Under the pieces are notes generated by a model. It ran no database searches, was not told the origin of the DNA, and worked only from the letters and a program-made list of their open reading frames with translations. From NCBI GenBank assembly GCA_028023455.1, contig JAQFVV010006737.1, positions 341,259 through 405,258 of the forward strand: a stretch of 64,000 nucleotides of DNA, read 5' to 3'. How positions within the stretch are numbered: position 1 is the stretch's first letter; each line of letters starts with the position of its first letter. The DNA is from Epiperipatus broadwayi (taxonomy: Eukaryota > Onychophora > Udeonychophora > Euonychophora > Peripatidae). Shown here one piece after another: positions 10,965-22,436 of the stretch. The position numbers and the translations under genes were made by a program.

Positions 10965-11804
10965 CTGCTTGGTTTATATTAAGATTACAAATTTTCAAAC
11001 TTTAATGGAATCATCTCAACTCTTCAGCAATTTAAAATATCATTGAAAATCTGATGATGGAATGTTCAACACCATTAACTATACATATATGATAAACATT
11101 CTCATTGGAAAAAATCACCTTGAAAGTTCTATGGCAATAAAAAGAAAAAGACTTAAGTTACATCTTTGTGTGTTTTTTTATTTGACCATTTACAAAATAT
11201 AAAGCAATCATACTTTTTGCACAACTAAACATTTATTTGTTTAATTGATTATAATTTTAATAATTAAATATATATCTTTTAATTTAGATATATATAGAAC
11301 ATCATAATTTATTGATGTGTTTTAGAAAGCTGATCCCTACTCTGTATGGATTAATGCAATAATAAAATGTTTGTTTGAGAGTTAAAAGTTCATACATTAC
11401 AACTTCATTTCTGTTGATTTAATGTCACATGTCCTCCTAACTGTTAGCACATTCACTTATTATTGTTGTTATTACTATTGTAACTCTAAATAATAACAAT
11501 GTCATTCCATAAATTCTGATGTATTTTCTAAGAGATACTATTTCATCAATATTTTCAGCAAAGATTGGGTGTGAAATGTATATTGTGAGAAAGGGTGACC
11601 TGATATTTCTGAATTGGTGGATAATTGTAATATTGCAGAATTAAGTGAAAGATGCTCTCATAAAATTAAAGAATTGGATGTCAGGTTATTGTCATAATTA
11701 AAGAAGCTCTAACCATATCTTTTTTTCTAGATGTTTTTTCCTAGGAATAGTAATCTTGATACTAGCAGACTATGACCATTTAAATAGTTTTGATGCATTT
11801 ATAT

Positions 11805-13660
11805 TGTGCCAGTCAGATGATGTATGTTGGTTTAACTCAGTTTGAATAGTAGGCGAAAGTACCTCGAGGCCACCCATACGCGAGTATTAAATCAAAAATA
11901 CTATGACCTCTGTCCTCTTCACCTACTATCGAGTCTAATTATGAACCAACAACATTATCTGAGACATACATAAATTATTTGCTCACCAATCCCAAACTTA
12001 GCATCAGGGGAGAGACATGGACAAGAATACTTATAGAACTAAATAGTTAAATGTGCATAAAAGTCTATGAAAAATGTGTTTTGTATGCCTGGATCATTGG
12101 AAAAGTAAAATAAAGCATTAAAATTCAATTAGAAAACTTAAGCTTTTTAGTTAAATAATATATTTAATTAATGACTTTTAAAATGTTAGTAATGTTTTAA
12201 TGGCCTCCGCTATTCCCCTGTGGAATAATGAAAAACAAATCAGACAATAAAAATGGATATAAATGATATAATATTTTTGCAGAATAAGTCTTTTCTTCCC
12301 AATTTTAATAAAATTGTCAACTCGAATCTCCTCAATAAAGTACAATAAAAAAAATCTTTCGCAAAGCATTTTCTAATTGCTTTGTGCTAAAACAGTTTAA
12401 AATTATTTAAGATGTATATAGCTAAATAATATATACATAATGAGCTAATGGCGGACAAAAGAGGCATTATCGAGGATATCAAGTTGGCAAACAAAGGAAA
12501 TTTACTCGTATTGAATTTACAAACAAATGAAAACTGGAAAGATATTTTAAATAAAAAATTAACTTTACTTACACCGCAATGGAATACGAAGTATTGATAA
12601 TATGCTAGCCAAGAGAAATAGCACAGGAAAACGGTTAAATATAAATAGATAGGTGATCACACAATATATATATATATACACATCTATATAAATAATTACG
12701 TTACAAATATAATTAAATAAAACAATTCAGAAATATACTACAATAATGCAATTTAGAAAGGTATGATAAAAAAGGGTATAATAGTAAATAGTTCATGAGG
12801 AGAGATACAATTACCATCCTGATTTCTTGATCCTGTTCCCACGGCATTCGTGGCTTGATCCATCCATCAATAGGGATTTGTTCAGACAAGGAAAAATGGA
12901 AATACGTAGCATTCTTTCACGAAAACTCCCACAGACATGGCACAGAGTTCATATTAATATTGGTTGGATACTATGGCATTTTGCTGGTTTTTAGGAACCC
13001 TGGTGGCAGGCAAAGCTATTTGCCTAATCGCCAAGCATGATAGAATCCATAAAATTCATATGACTTTTAACTCATTGCATGTTAATACTTCCCTGTGGTT
13101 TCGAGGATGACAGTTAAATAACTTTTTGGAACAAAATCTCAATGAGAAGCAAAATCTGAGAAAACTGAATGAATTCTCCCAAAGATAAATCTAAAAAAGC
13201 AGCAATAGAAAGTGAAATCTGACTGAAAGCAAGCAGGTAAAATCTCTAATAGGAAAAAGCCAAGTCTCTTCAATATATTTATACCTTTTTTGTCAGCTAC
13301 CTTCTATTGTTTTGCATATGATCTTAGATCTTGAATCCCCCCCCATGCTTCTTTGTTTCAAGGTAACATTTTCTAAAAATAACTTTTACTTTTTTATTCT
13401 AAATTTCTTTCTTTAAACTTTGAATTTTTATTAATTAAAAAAAAAAGAAGGCCATCTTTAATTTGCCTTGAATGGGCTAACTAATTAAAAACATACATTC
13501 TTTTAGAAAATGTTGGCAGGCTTATCTCAAAATAAAATCATGCACCATATTTTAACAAGATTCAAAAAATATATATATATTCTTATTTCTTTTAATAAAA
13601 TAAGCATTTTATTTCAGAAGAATTTTGCATTAACTCATATATATATATATATGCTTGACG

Positions 13661-13707
<47 letters not shown>

Positions 13708-13940
13708 TTGATTAAAAGGTTTTAACAAGTAATTTTTTAAACAGCAATTTAATCTTGGAATGAAATTTATTTAAAACAAAATATTTAAATGCAAATACAA
13801 ATTTAATAAATGTAATTAATTTTAGCTTTAATGCAAAACCCTGCTGATATTGGGCTATAAACTTAATTCAGGTCTACAATACTAATTAAGTTTATAGGAG
13901 GCTGTGAAGCACGGATTGGACTTCCGGTTCCATTGCTTCA
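11805..13940 (-). repeat. Left LTR (3' LTR if the element is on the - strand)
   Basis: 2136 bp, TG...CA bounded. Near its left end is an imperfect hairpin: TATGTTGGTTTAACTCAG with the AGTAGG / CCTACT segment is mirrored by GAACCAACAACATTATCTGAG about 130 bp further on. Includes (TA)n and (TG)n near 13640-13706. Short ORFs in it have no recognised domain. Confidence 0.8.
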
Positions 13941-14130
13941 TTTCCCAATAGTTAATGAGAAAAAAAATGTTAAAAAAATGCTGTTGCTTCAGGTCAGTGA
14001 TAAAAATTTTGTGCCAGGTGAGTTCAAGCCTACTCTTTATTTGCTGTAATACTTAACTTGTTACTAACTACGGTCTTTCTTTTTCTTAATCATATAACTA
14101 GAGTCAGGTCAGTGTTGGTTCTAGTCTAAC

Positions 14131-14210
<80 letters not shown>

Positions 14211-14292
14211 TTTCCAACCAGTAACCACCTAAACATTCACAGTAAATATAGCAACCAATATTTCTAACTGCTGTCAAGGCAACCTTCACACC

Positions 14293-14375
<83 letters not shown>

Positions 14376-14521
14376 ATCTAATGTCAGTATTTTCTGGGGT
14401 CTGGTGATATGTACTGCTTTGTGCTTTTGGACTGTTTCATGACCCTATCATTTTGGTTTTCTTCTAAGTTTCCGTAGTCAATGTCTGTTAGTATATGTAT
14501 TGTGCCTTGAATATCTTGCAT
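13941..14521. repeat. LTR-element interior with two long (TA)n arrays
   Basis: Uninterrupted TA tracts at about 14135-14207 and 14297-14375, each over 70 bp, separated by 90 bp of unique sequence. Such tracts can mediate deletion, which is one way the pol region could have been lost next to gag. That is inference. Confidence 0.85.
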
Positions 14522-15410
14522 TTAAGTGCTTATTAATATTTTCCTTATCCATGGTGGCATGTTTTGCCTAATCATCCTTACTATCTGCATTTCTGAATAA
14601 TTGAATGCACTTAGCACTTTTATTTGATTTACCTGCCTAACAAAAAACTGAGCATAAGTCTCTTGATGGTTAGCTGGGTATCTTTCATGCATTATGGAAT
14701 ACATCAGACCTTCCTGCTGCTCTGCACTCCAATACATCGACATCACTGCATTCTCATATTCCATAAATGTTAATGGTTGTATAGACAGAGTGTTCCACCA
14801 GTTTCTGGCAGATTCTTTTAAATGATGACTGGAGATTGCCACATTTTCTTGTTTCGTCATATTCTAGAATTGAAAAAAACATTTTGAGACTGTCTAGGTG
14901 GTGTCTGGGGTTTCCACCCAGTTCCCCTCTAAAACATTGTAACTGGACAAACTTTGCCAAAGGAGATGTTACCGGATTAATTATTATTGGTGTAAGGATT
15001 TGGTTGCCTTGTTGCACCTGGATTGGGTTCAGTGTTTGATTTCCCTTTCTATCCTCATTCATCTGTCCATTGTCTTCTCCATCCTGTATTTGATGCTTGT
15101 CTGACACGTCCAAGGAATGCATATCCTTTCTTAATTCATTATCCATCAATGATTTAAGCTGAGTGTCATCATCTGGAAATACTTTTGTTCTACTAGTATG
15201 TTGTTGATGGAGACCCATGTTTTCCTCCAAACAGTTCAATCTTTGTGATGTCATTTTTGTAACTTCTTGGAACATGGTTATCATCATTTTTGTTTCTTCC
15301 CTCATTTCTTTGATGAGATCTTCCAAATTATATTTTTGGTCACAATGAATACATGTTGCCATATTTAGAAGGTTGAGCACTACTCTCTTCATTGCTGTCA
15401 TAATCTTCAT
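14522..15410 (-). pseudogene. Retrotransposon gag, frameshifted
   Basis: On the - strand from 15410 the frame reads a helical, Met/Glu/Lys-rich N-terminus, then FVQLQCFRGELGGNPRHHLDSLKMFF, typical of the start of a Ty3/gypsy Gag capsid core. At about 14860 the reading passes to the next frame, which continues NVAISSHHLKESARNWWNTL and YWSAEQQEGLMY, the ARxWW and W-S-E-Q-E-LM motifs of retrotransposon Gag. The two frames overlap at 14754-14860, so a single small indel explains the break. It ends at 14522 without a zinc knuckle (CCHC) or protease. The family assignment is good; the product is not expected to be functional. Confidence 0.75.
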
Positions 15411-15927
15411 CTTTCTTCTGTTGTTTTATTTTTGTCTAATTATTGGCTATTTTGCTATACAACAATCACACATTATTTCTAAAATGTACTTTAGTCTTTT
15501 ATAAACAATCTAGATAAGTGTATTTTATCACATGTGTCTAAGAGCTATATACTTCTGTATATCAAAAAAAAAAATTTTACCTTTCTAAAATAAATCAGTA
15601 TTCTAAATTCTTTATTTTATATAACTATCTGTTTTATTTGTATGGTTTTCGAAATCAACTTTGCCTACCTCATGAGGTCCTATCTTAAACCTATGCCTAT
15701 ATGTATCAGTTTGTTCATGGAGAAAAAATATATAAAATCCTGCCATGTCTGTTTTTAATATTTATTTATACTACATATTATTCTCCTCACTTTACTTTAT
15801 TTATTTTTATATTTATTAAAATAATACACTTACAGCTTGACCTGGCTTTCTCTGACACCTGAAACAACTAAAAAAATGCATTTACATTAATACACAAGTG
15901 TGTGTATATATATATATATATATATCA

Positions 15928-16161
15928 TCAACCATTATCAATCCACTGCAGGATGAAGGTCTCTCCAAGTTTAATCCATCTTCTCTGATCTTTAGCTTCT
16001 CTTCTCCACAACACCCCTGCACATTTTCTTATTTCATCCATCCATCTCACATGTGGTCTCTTTCTGGGTCTTTTACAATCTCTTGGAATCCAGTTTAAAA
16101 TTTCAATTGTCCATCTATTATCATCTCTTCTAGCAATATGTCCAGCCCAACTCCATTTCAA
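15928..16161 (-). pseudogene. C-terminal end of the LINE ORF, separated by duplication
   Basis: Encodes KWSWAGHIARRDDNRWTIEIL and KRPHVRWMDEIRKCAG, ending in IKLGETFILQWIDNG and a stop, the usual C-terminus of these LINE ORFs. It is the true continuation of the RT frame, displaced by the 201-bp duplication and frameshifts. Confidence 0.85.
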
Positions 16162-16503
16162 TCTTTTAATTTTTTCAATAAAGTCTGTAACACCTGTTTT
16201 TTTGTCTTACCCATACACTGCGTTTTCGATCTCTTCTTGTTACTCCCAACATACATTTCTCCATACTCCTTTGAGTGGTCTGAAGTCTCTGTATTGCTCT
16301 TCTTCAATTGTCCATCTATTATCATCTCTTCTAGCAATATGTCCAGCCCAACTCCATTTCAATCTTTTTATTTTTTTCAATAAGGTCTGTAACACCTGTT
16401 TGTTGTCTTACCCATACACTGCGTTTTCGATCTCTTCTTGTTACTCCCAACATACATCTCTCCATACTCCTTTGAGTAGTCTGAAGTCTCTGTATTGCTC
16501 TTC
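16102..16503. repeat. 201-bp tandem duplication inside the LINE ORF
   Basis: The segment starting TTCAATTGTCCATCTATTAT at 16102 is repeated starting at 16303 and ends near 16503. The copies differ at only a handful of sites, including a one-base indel in a T/A run, so the duplication is younger than most of the decay here. The unit is 67 codons long, but the indels break the frame. Confidence 0.9.
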
Positions 16504-17245
16504 TATTAAGTGTCCAAGTCCCAGATCCATAATTAAGAACTGGTAAAACACATTTGTTAAAAACCATCCTTTTCAAACACATAGGCATATTTCTTTTTAG
16601 TATCAAGTTATTTCTACCAAAGGCACTCCAACCAAGTTTAATTCTATGATTAATTTCCTCCATTATGTTTCCATCTGTATTAATAATCTGACCAAGGTAT
16701 TTGTAACTGTTAACTTCTTCTAATTCTTCATAATCAATCTTTATTTTCATATTTTGAGCAAATTGATTAAACATTACTTTAGTCTTTTTAACATTTATCT
16801 TTAGTCCTACTTTTCTACTTTCATCTGCTAACTCCTGCAACATTTCCTGCAGCTCTGAAGCATTATTTGCAAAAACAACTACATCATCTGCAAAATCTAA
16901 ATGACTTAAATACTCTCCATTTACTTTCACTCCTTTAGTTTCCCATTTTAATCCACAAAATACTTCTTGCAGCACTGCTGTAAAGAGTTTTGGAGATTTG
17001 GAATCACCTTGTCTTACACCTTTCTCAATGTTGATTTTTCCAGTATCATTATGTAATCTAATTGTTGCTGTTGCATTTTTATAAATATTCTTTAAAATAT
17101 GACAATATCCTGGATCTATACCTTGATGATCCAATGCTTTAATCACTGAAGAAATGTGTATAGAATCGAATGCCTTTTCATAATCTACAAATTCAAAACA
17201 TAATGACAACTCATATTCGTTTGTCCTTTCTATGATTTCTCTCAA
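16331..17245 (-). CDS. LINE reverse transcriptase (RTE-like), partial, catalytic core intact
   Basis: A 304-residue open frame on the - strand, and the frame is open further upstream to about 17310. It carries the fingers/palm motif FVDYEKAFDSI, then GVRQGDSKSPKLF, then the catalytic box HLDFADDVVVFAN with both aspartates. Next come ELADESRKVGLKINVKKTKVM and the thumb-side YKYLGQIINTDG, and then the C-terminal region with RDRKRSVWVRQQTGV. These are the ordered RT motifs of a LINE ORF2 of the RTE type. The frame ends at 16331 because of a duplication of the 3' part (see 16102-16503). An upstream endonuclease is lacking, so the protein would not be autonomous. Confidence 0.88.
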   Translation of the reverse strand: MREIIERTNEYELSLCFEFVDYEKAFDSIHISSVIKALDHQGIDPGYCHILKNIYKNATATIRLHNDTGKINIEKGVRQGDSKSPKLFTAVLQEVFCGLKWETKGVKVNGEYLSHLDFADDVVVFANNASELQEMLQELADESRKVGLKINVKKTKVMFNQFAQNMKIKIDYEELEEVNSYKYLGQIINTDGNIMEEINHRIKLGWSAFGRNNLILKRNMPMCLKRMVFNKCVLPVLNYGSGTWTLNRRAIQRLQTTQRSMERCMLGVTRRDRKRSVWVRQQTGVTDLIEKNKKIEMELGWTYC

Positions 17246-17320
17246 TACCTGGATATGATCTATTGTACTAAAACCACTTTTAAATCCAGCTTGTTCTCTT
17301 GGTTGGTGGAAATATATATC

Positions 17321-19510
17321 AAAAGGAATATGTGAGCAAAATATACATAAGTCATGTTTAAAAATTATTTTGGCTCACTAGGCATACATTTTTATTTTGA
17401 TCATCTACCTCCTGTGGTTTGTTTATTTGTAATCCGATATGACAGATTCCACTTGCTGACAAATTTATTTGATGAGGGTGCCAGTCAAGAAGGCGAAGGC
17501 CATATCAACTATACATATTAATGGATAATGATCCAAGCACACATTGATAAGGATTTATAAAGTTTAAATGTGATTAAAATTTATTTTGAGTTTCACTTCA
17601 CTTTCAAAAAAAAATTTAATATGATTCTGCTAAACGAAAAAAAAATCTCTGCATGAATAAGTAAATGCTATTTTAAATGACACTATTAATTAAGTCTAAG
17701 AAGTATACAACTCAGTAAAGTAACATGTGTGACCTGGGTTCTAAACCAGTTACCATTTTGGTCAATGACACAAAAAAAATCAATTTAAACAGCCTAAAGT
17801 ACGATTAACATAACAAAATATACACAAAAAAAATTAAAAATAAAAGTAAAACCCCATGATAACCGCGACTCCGAATTATGAACCTGGGATTGAAACCAAC
17901 TACCATTTTGGTCACAACCCGAAATAGATTAACAATTATCAAGCAATTTTACAGAATCACGCATTGAAATAAAAAACTGTTTAAAAAACATTTATATAAA
18001 AACGGGTTTACCGAACTATAATGAATTGTATACCATATATACCCCTATATATGAATATATACTTCACTAAATATACCTATACAAATATTTTTTTCTTATC
18101 ATGTACATGATTTTATTAGAAATGATTTGTCATATTGCAGATCGCATACTCCTATTATTTCAGGCTAGTAAACGCCAGTCACAAATATAACAAGGAAACA
18201 ATAATTGCAGATGTAGACCTATTATTGCAGGCTACTCAGCAATCCTAAACTCTAAAGTGTAAATGGTCTTCACCTAAACGGTTACTAAGGGGGTCTTCAC
18301 CAAAAATGGTTACTAAAAAAACAAGGGCTCAATAAATGATTCAATAGCATAATCCAACTTGAGAAAAAAAATAACTAAAGGTGGCTGACATATATGTTAT
18401 ACAGAAAATATATCTTATAAATATATTTATTAAAACGAACATTTATATATATTATTTCATAAGTTGAAAATCAAATTTGATATTTTTTTTTTTAAAAAAA
18501 AACAAAACTTATATTTATATATTTGTGAGGTAATGTAATTGCAAAATCTTTAAAAGTGAAAAAATTTTTTGCATGATTATAATTATTCATTAAAGAAACG
18601 AAACGCAGAGAAAGTGAAAAAAAAAATTTGCTGACACCGTACGTTGACACGTGTTAATTTGATCTTATCAAACTTTTTGATCTATGAAAAAGTTTCTATT
18701 AACAGAAAAAAATGTTATCTATTGAGATCTTTACAAAAATTTATATAAACAGAAATTTTTTTTTATCTATTTGTGCTTTTTACTAAAATATTAACACTAC
18801 GAATATACAATACATTTTGAAAAACATTATTAAACCAAAACTTCTCATATTTAAGCAATACTAAATAACATAAAGTACAAAAGCTATTTTAAGGAAGGGC
18901 GGGTGGGTATTTATTTGACACTTCTGCCTCATCGATGCTATATACTTTATACAACAAAAAATATGGTGACTGGCCATGACAAAACTCAAATAATTAGGAA
19001 AAAAAATTTGCTATAACTTTGAAATTTATTTTCATTATATATTCATTAAATAAAACAAACTAATGGTGTGTTAACTTTTCTAAATATAAAATCTTCATTT
19101 CATATATACTAAACTCGGGAAATTTTTTTTTACCTTATGACACATTTAACTTTTTTTAATTAATCCAACAAAAATGACATTTGGCTAACATTAGGAAACA
19201 AAACTCGGAAAAATTATACATATATTTTTATATAAATGTATTAAACTAAAACAAAACTTCTCAGGATACTAATTTTTTAACAAACAATGACATTCATCCC
19301 ACAGTGACAAACTCGAAGAAATTTTTTTACATATATCTATTATTTCATGTTATTGAAAAACATTATATGTATATACATGCGTAGAAATCCGGGAAAACAA
19401 ATTCTACATATATATTATTATTAAAACATAAATGCTGCCTACAGGGTGTGGAGTTTATTAAATTGATGCACCAGCGATTGGGCAGCCAAAATGCAAGGAA
19501 AAAAATTTAC
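17321..19510. other. Noncoding interior of the LTR element
   Basis: About 2.2 kb of AT-rich sequence with many A and T homopolymers and no long ORF. Two related segments, ACCTGGGTTCTAAACC at about 17741 and ACCTGGGATTGAAACC at about 17881, are each followed by ACCATTTTGGTCA. If the element runs on the - strand this would be its 5' leader. No convincing primer-binding site was found next to the LTR. Confidence 0.5.
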
Positions 19511-21427
19511 TGTGCCAGTCAGATGATGTATGTTGGTTTAACTCAGTTCGAATACTAGGTGAAAGTACCTCGAGGCCACCCATATACGAGATATTAAATC
19601 AAGAATACTATGACCTCTGCCCTCTTCACCTATTACCGAGTCTAATTACAAACCAACAACATTATCTGAGACATACATAAATTATTTGCTTACCCGGCCC
19701 AAACTTAGCATCAGGGGAGAGACATGGACAAGAATACTTATAGAACTAAATAGTTAAATGTGCATAAAATCTATGAAAAATGTGTTTTGCGTGCCTGGAT
19801 CATTGGAAAAGTAAAATAAAGCATTAAAATAAAATTAGAAAACTCAAGCTTTTTAGTTAAATAATATATTTAATTAATGACTTTTAAAATGTTAGTAATG
19901 TTTTAATGGCCTCCGCTATTCCCCTGTGGATTAATGAAAAACAAATCAGACAATAAAAACAGATATAAATGATATAATATTTTTGTGGTCTAAGTCTTTT
20001 CTTCCCAATTTTAATAAAATTGTCAACTCGAATCTCCTCGATAAAGTACAATAAAAAAATCTTTTGCAAAGCATTTTCTAATTGCTTTGCACTAAAAACA
20101 GTTTAAAATTATTTAAGATGTATATAGCTAAATAAGATATACATAATGAGGTAATGGTGGACAAAAGAAGCATTTTCGAGGCATCAAGTTGGCAAACAAA
20201 GAAAACTTGCTCGTATTGAATTTACAAACATAAATAAAAACTGGAAAGATATTTTAAATAAAAATTAACGTTTACTTACACTGCAATGGAATATGAATTT
20301 TTGATAACATGCTAAACCAAGAGGAATAGTGCAGGAAAAGGGTGAAATATAAATAGATAGATGATCACACAATATATATATATATATATACATCTAAGAT
20401 TAGGCTAATAAAAATACACAATATATATATATATATATACATCTAAGATTAGGCTAATAAAAATAATTACATTACAAATATAATTAAATAAAAGAATTCA
20501 GAAATATACTACAATAATGCAATTTAGAAAGGTATGATGAAAAAAGGGTATAATAGTTCATGAGGAGAGATATGATTACCATCCTGGTTCCTTGGTCCTG
20601 TTCCTGTGGTGATCATGGCTTGATCCATCCGTCGATAGGTATTTGTCCGGACAAGAAAAAATTGAAATATGCAGCATCCTTTCACGAAAAGTCCCACAGA
20701 CACAGCACAGAGTTCAGATTAATATTGGTTGGATACTGCAGCATTTTGATGGTTTTTAGAAATCCTGGTAGCAGGCAAAGTTATTTGCCTAACTGCCAAG
20801 CATGGTAGCATCCATCAAATTCATATGACTTTTAACTCATTGCATGTTAATACTTCTCCGTGGTTTCGAGGGTGACAGTTAAATAACTTTTTGGAACAAA
20901 ATCTCAACAAGAAGCAAAATCTGAAAAAACTGAATGAATTTTCCCAAAGAGAAATCTGAAAAAGCAGCAAGAGAAATCTCAATGAATTCTCCAAAGAGAA
21001 ATCTGATTGAAAGCAAGCAGATGAAATCTCTAATAGGAAAAATCCAAGTCTTTTGTTCTCTCTCCTATTTACACCTTTTTTGTCAGCTACCTTCTATTGT
21101 TTTGCATATGATCTTAGATCTTGATAAGCCCCCTTCCATGATCCTTTGTTTCAAGGTAACATTTTCTAAAAATAACTTTTACTTTTTTATTCTAAATTTC
21201 TTTCTTTAAACTTTGAATTTTTATTAATTAAAAAAAAAAAAAACAAGGCCATCTTTAATTTGCCTTGAATGGGCTAACTAGTTAAAAACATACATTCTTT
21301 TAGAAAATGTTGGCAGGCTTATCTCAAAATAAAATCATGTGCCATAGTTTTAACAAGATTAAAAAAATATATATTCTTATTTCTTTTAATAAAATAAGCA
21401 TTTTATTTCAGCAGAATTTTTCATTAA

Positions 21428-21473
<46 letters not shown>

Positions 21474-21477
21474 TATA

Positions 21478-21512
<35 letters not shown>

Positions 21513-21744
21513 TGATTAAAAAGTTTTAACAAGTAATTTTTTAAACAGCAATTTAATCTTGGAACAGAATTTATTTAAAACAAAATATTTAAATGCAAAT
21601 ACAAATTTAATAAACGTAATTAATGTTAGCGTTAATGCAAAACCCTGCTGATATTGGGCTATAAACTTAATTCAGGTCTACAATACTAATTAAGTTTATA
21701 GGAGGCTGTGAATCATGAATCGGACTTCTGGATCCATTGCTTCA
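19511..21744 (-). repeat. Right LTR (5' LTR if the element is on the - strand)
   Basis: 2234 bp, collinear with 11805-13940. Extra length comes partly from a tandem duplication near 20370-20463 of a roughly 50-bp unit (ACATCTAAGATTAGGCTAAT preceded by a TA tract), a short duplication near 20940-21010 (CAAAGAGAAATCTGA), and expanded TA tracts at about 21430-21510. Confidence 0.8.
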
Positions 21745-22436
21745 ATATATCATTATTGATTCCAAAATGTATTCAGTCACTGTCACTTATCAATATCTCT
21801 TTCAAATTCTCTGTCAAACAAAACATTAAACTTTCTGACTAGATGCAATAACATTTTTATATTTCTTTTGTAGAAGTAAATCAAAAAATTTTGTTTTATC
21901 ACTAGTGCTATGTATGTAGTTGGCAAATGAACAGTATACTCCAGATGTTCAAGAATGATTAATTGTGTTTTTCAATTAAAAATAATTAGAATGCCAGAAA
22001 TGAAAAAAAAAAAAAACATTAATTTTTAAATTTTATAAAATATTTAGTTTTACACATACAAAGCATTTTATAATATGAATTCTTATATTACATCAAAATT
22101 CAAAAAGGATATAATTAGTAAAGAAAAATGTGTGTTCAATGTAATTTAAAGAAAGGTTAGTAATAAATGTGATTGTGTGATTGTAACCATTATGTAAAAT
22201 TTACTAAATTTACAAATTTTAACTTTATTTTTTGCTTAATAGCATATAATTAAAATAGTGTAAATTAATGCAGTGTTTATCATAAATTCATTGTATAAAT
22301 CAGAGAAATTATAGTTGCATTATTTTATTGATGTATGACTGGAAAAGTTTTGTGCAAAATTTTTATTGATATATGTGTTTGATTTTTTCTGTATATGTTG
22401 AATTATTTAATAGTTATGCAGATTACAGAAAGGTAT

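Larger units (their letters stand above)
15925..17320 (-). mobile_element. RTE-type LINE, 5'-truncated, with 3' (TA)n tail
   Basis: A - strand non-LTR retrotransposon fragment nested in the LTR element. It starts in the RT at about 17320 (QPREQAGFKSGFSTIDHIQ), runs through the RT and C-terminal region, and ends ETFILQWIDNG-stop, TTGATGATATATATA at about 15910-15940. RTE-clade elements typically end in short simple repeats right after the ORF. The endonuclease and the N-terminal RT are missing, as expected of 5' truncation during insertion. Confidence 0.85.
11805..21744 (-). mobile_element. LTR retrotransposon with very long LTRs, gag relic only, nested LINE
   Basis: Two direct repeats, 11805-13940 (2136 bp) and 19511-21744 (2234 bp), flank 5.6 kb. 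Both begin TGTGCCAGTCAGATGATG and end CCATTGCTTCA, giving the canonical TG...CA termini. ATAT is present just outside both ends (11801-11804 and 21745-21748), a possible 4-bp target duplication, though weak in this AT-rich DNA. The interior has a gag relic on the - strand (14522-15410), an RTE LINE insertion (about 15920-17320) and noncoding AT-rich DNA; I see no pol. Orientation is taken from gag. Over about 210 aligned bases (12181 onward against 19888 onward) I count roughly 5% difference between the LTRs, so the insertion is not recent. It resembles a large non-autonomous (LARD-like) derivative. Confidence 0.8.

Noticed and set aside
14104-14289. ORF consisting largely of IYIYIY repeats
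   Set aside because: Translation of a (TA)n microsatellite, not a protein. The same applies at 13510-13725, 21307-21519 and 46312-46572.
16138-16546. Two overlapping + strand ORFs of 81 and 114 residues
   Set aside because: Antisense to the LINE ORF; their internal repeat is the 201-bp duplication.
19470-19510. Primer-binding site next to the right LTR (TGGCTGCCCAATCG on the - strand)
   Set aside because: Starts with TGG but lies about 20 bases from the LTR edge and I cannot match it to a tRNA 3' end.
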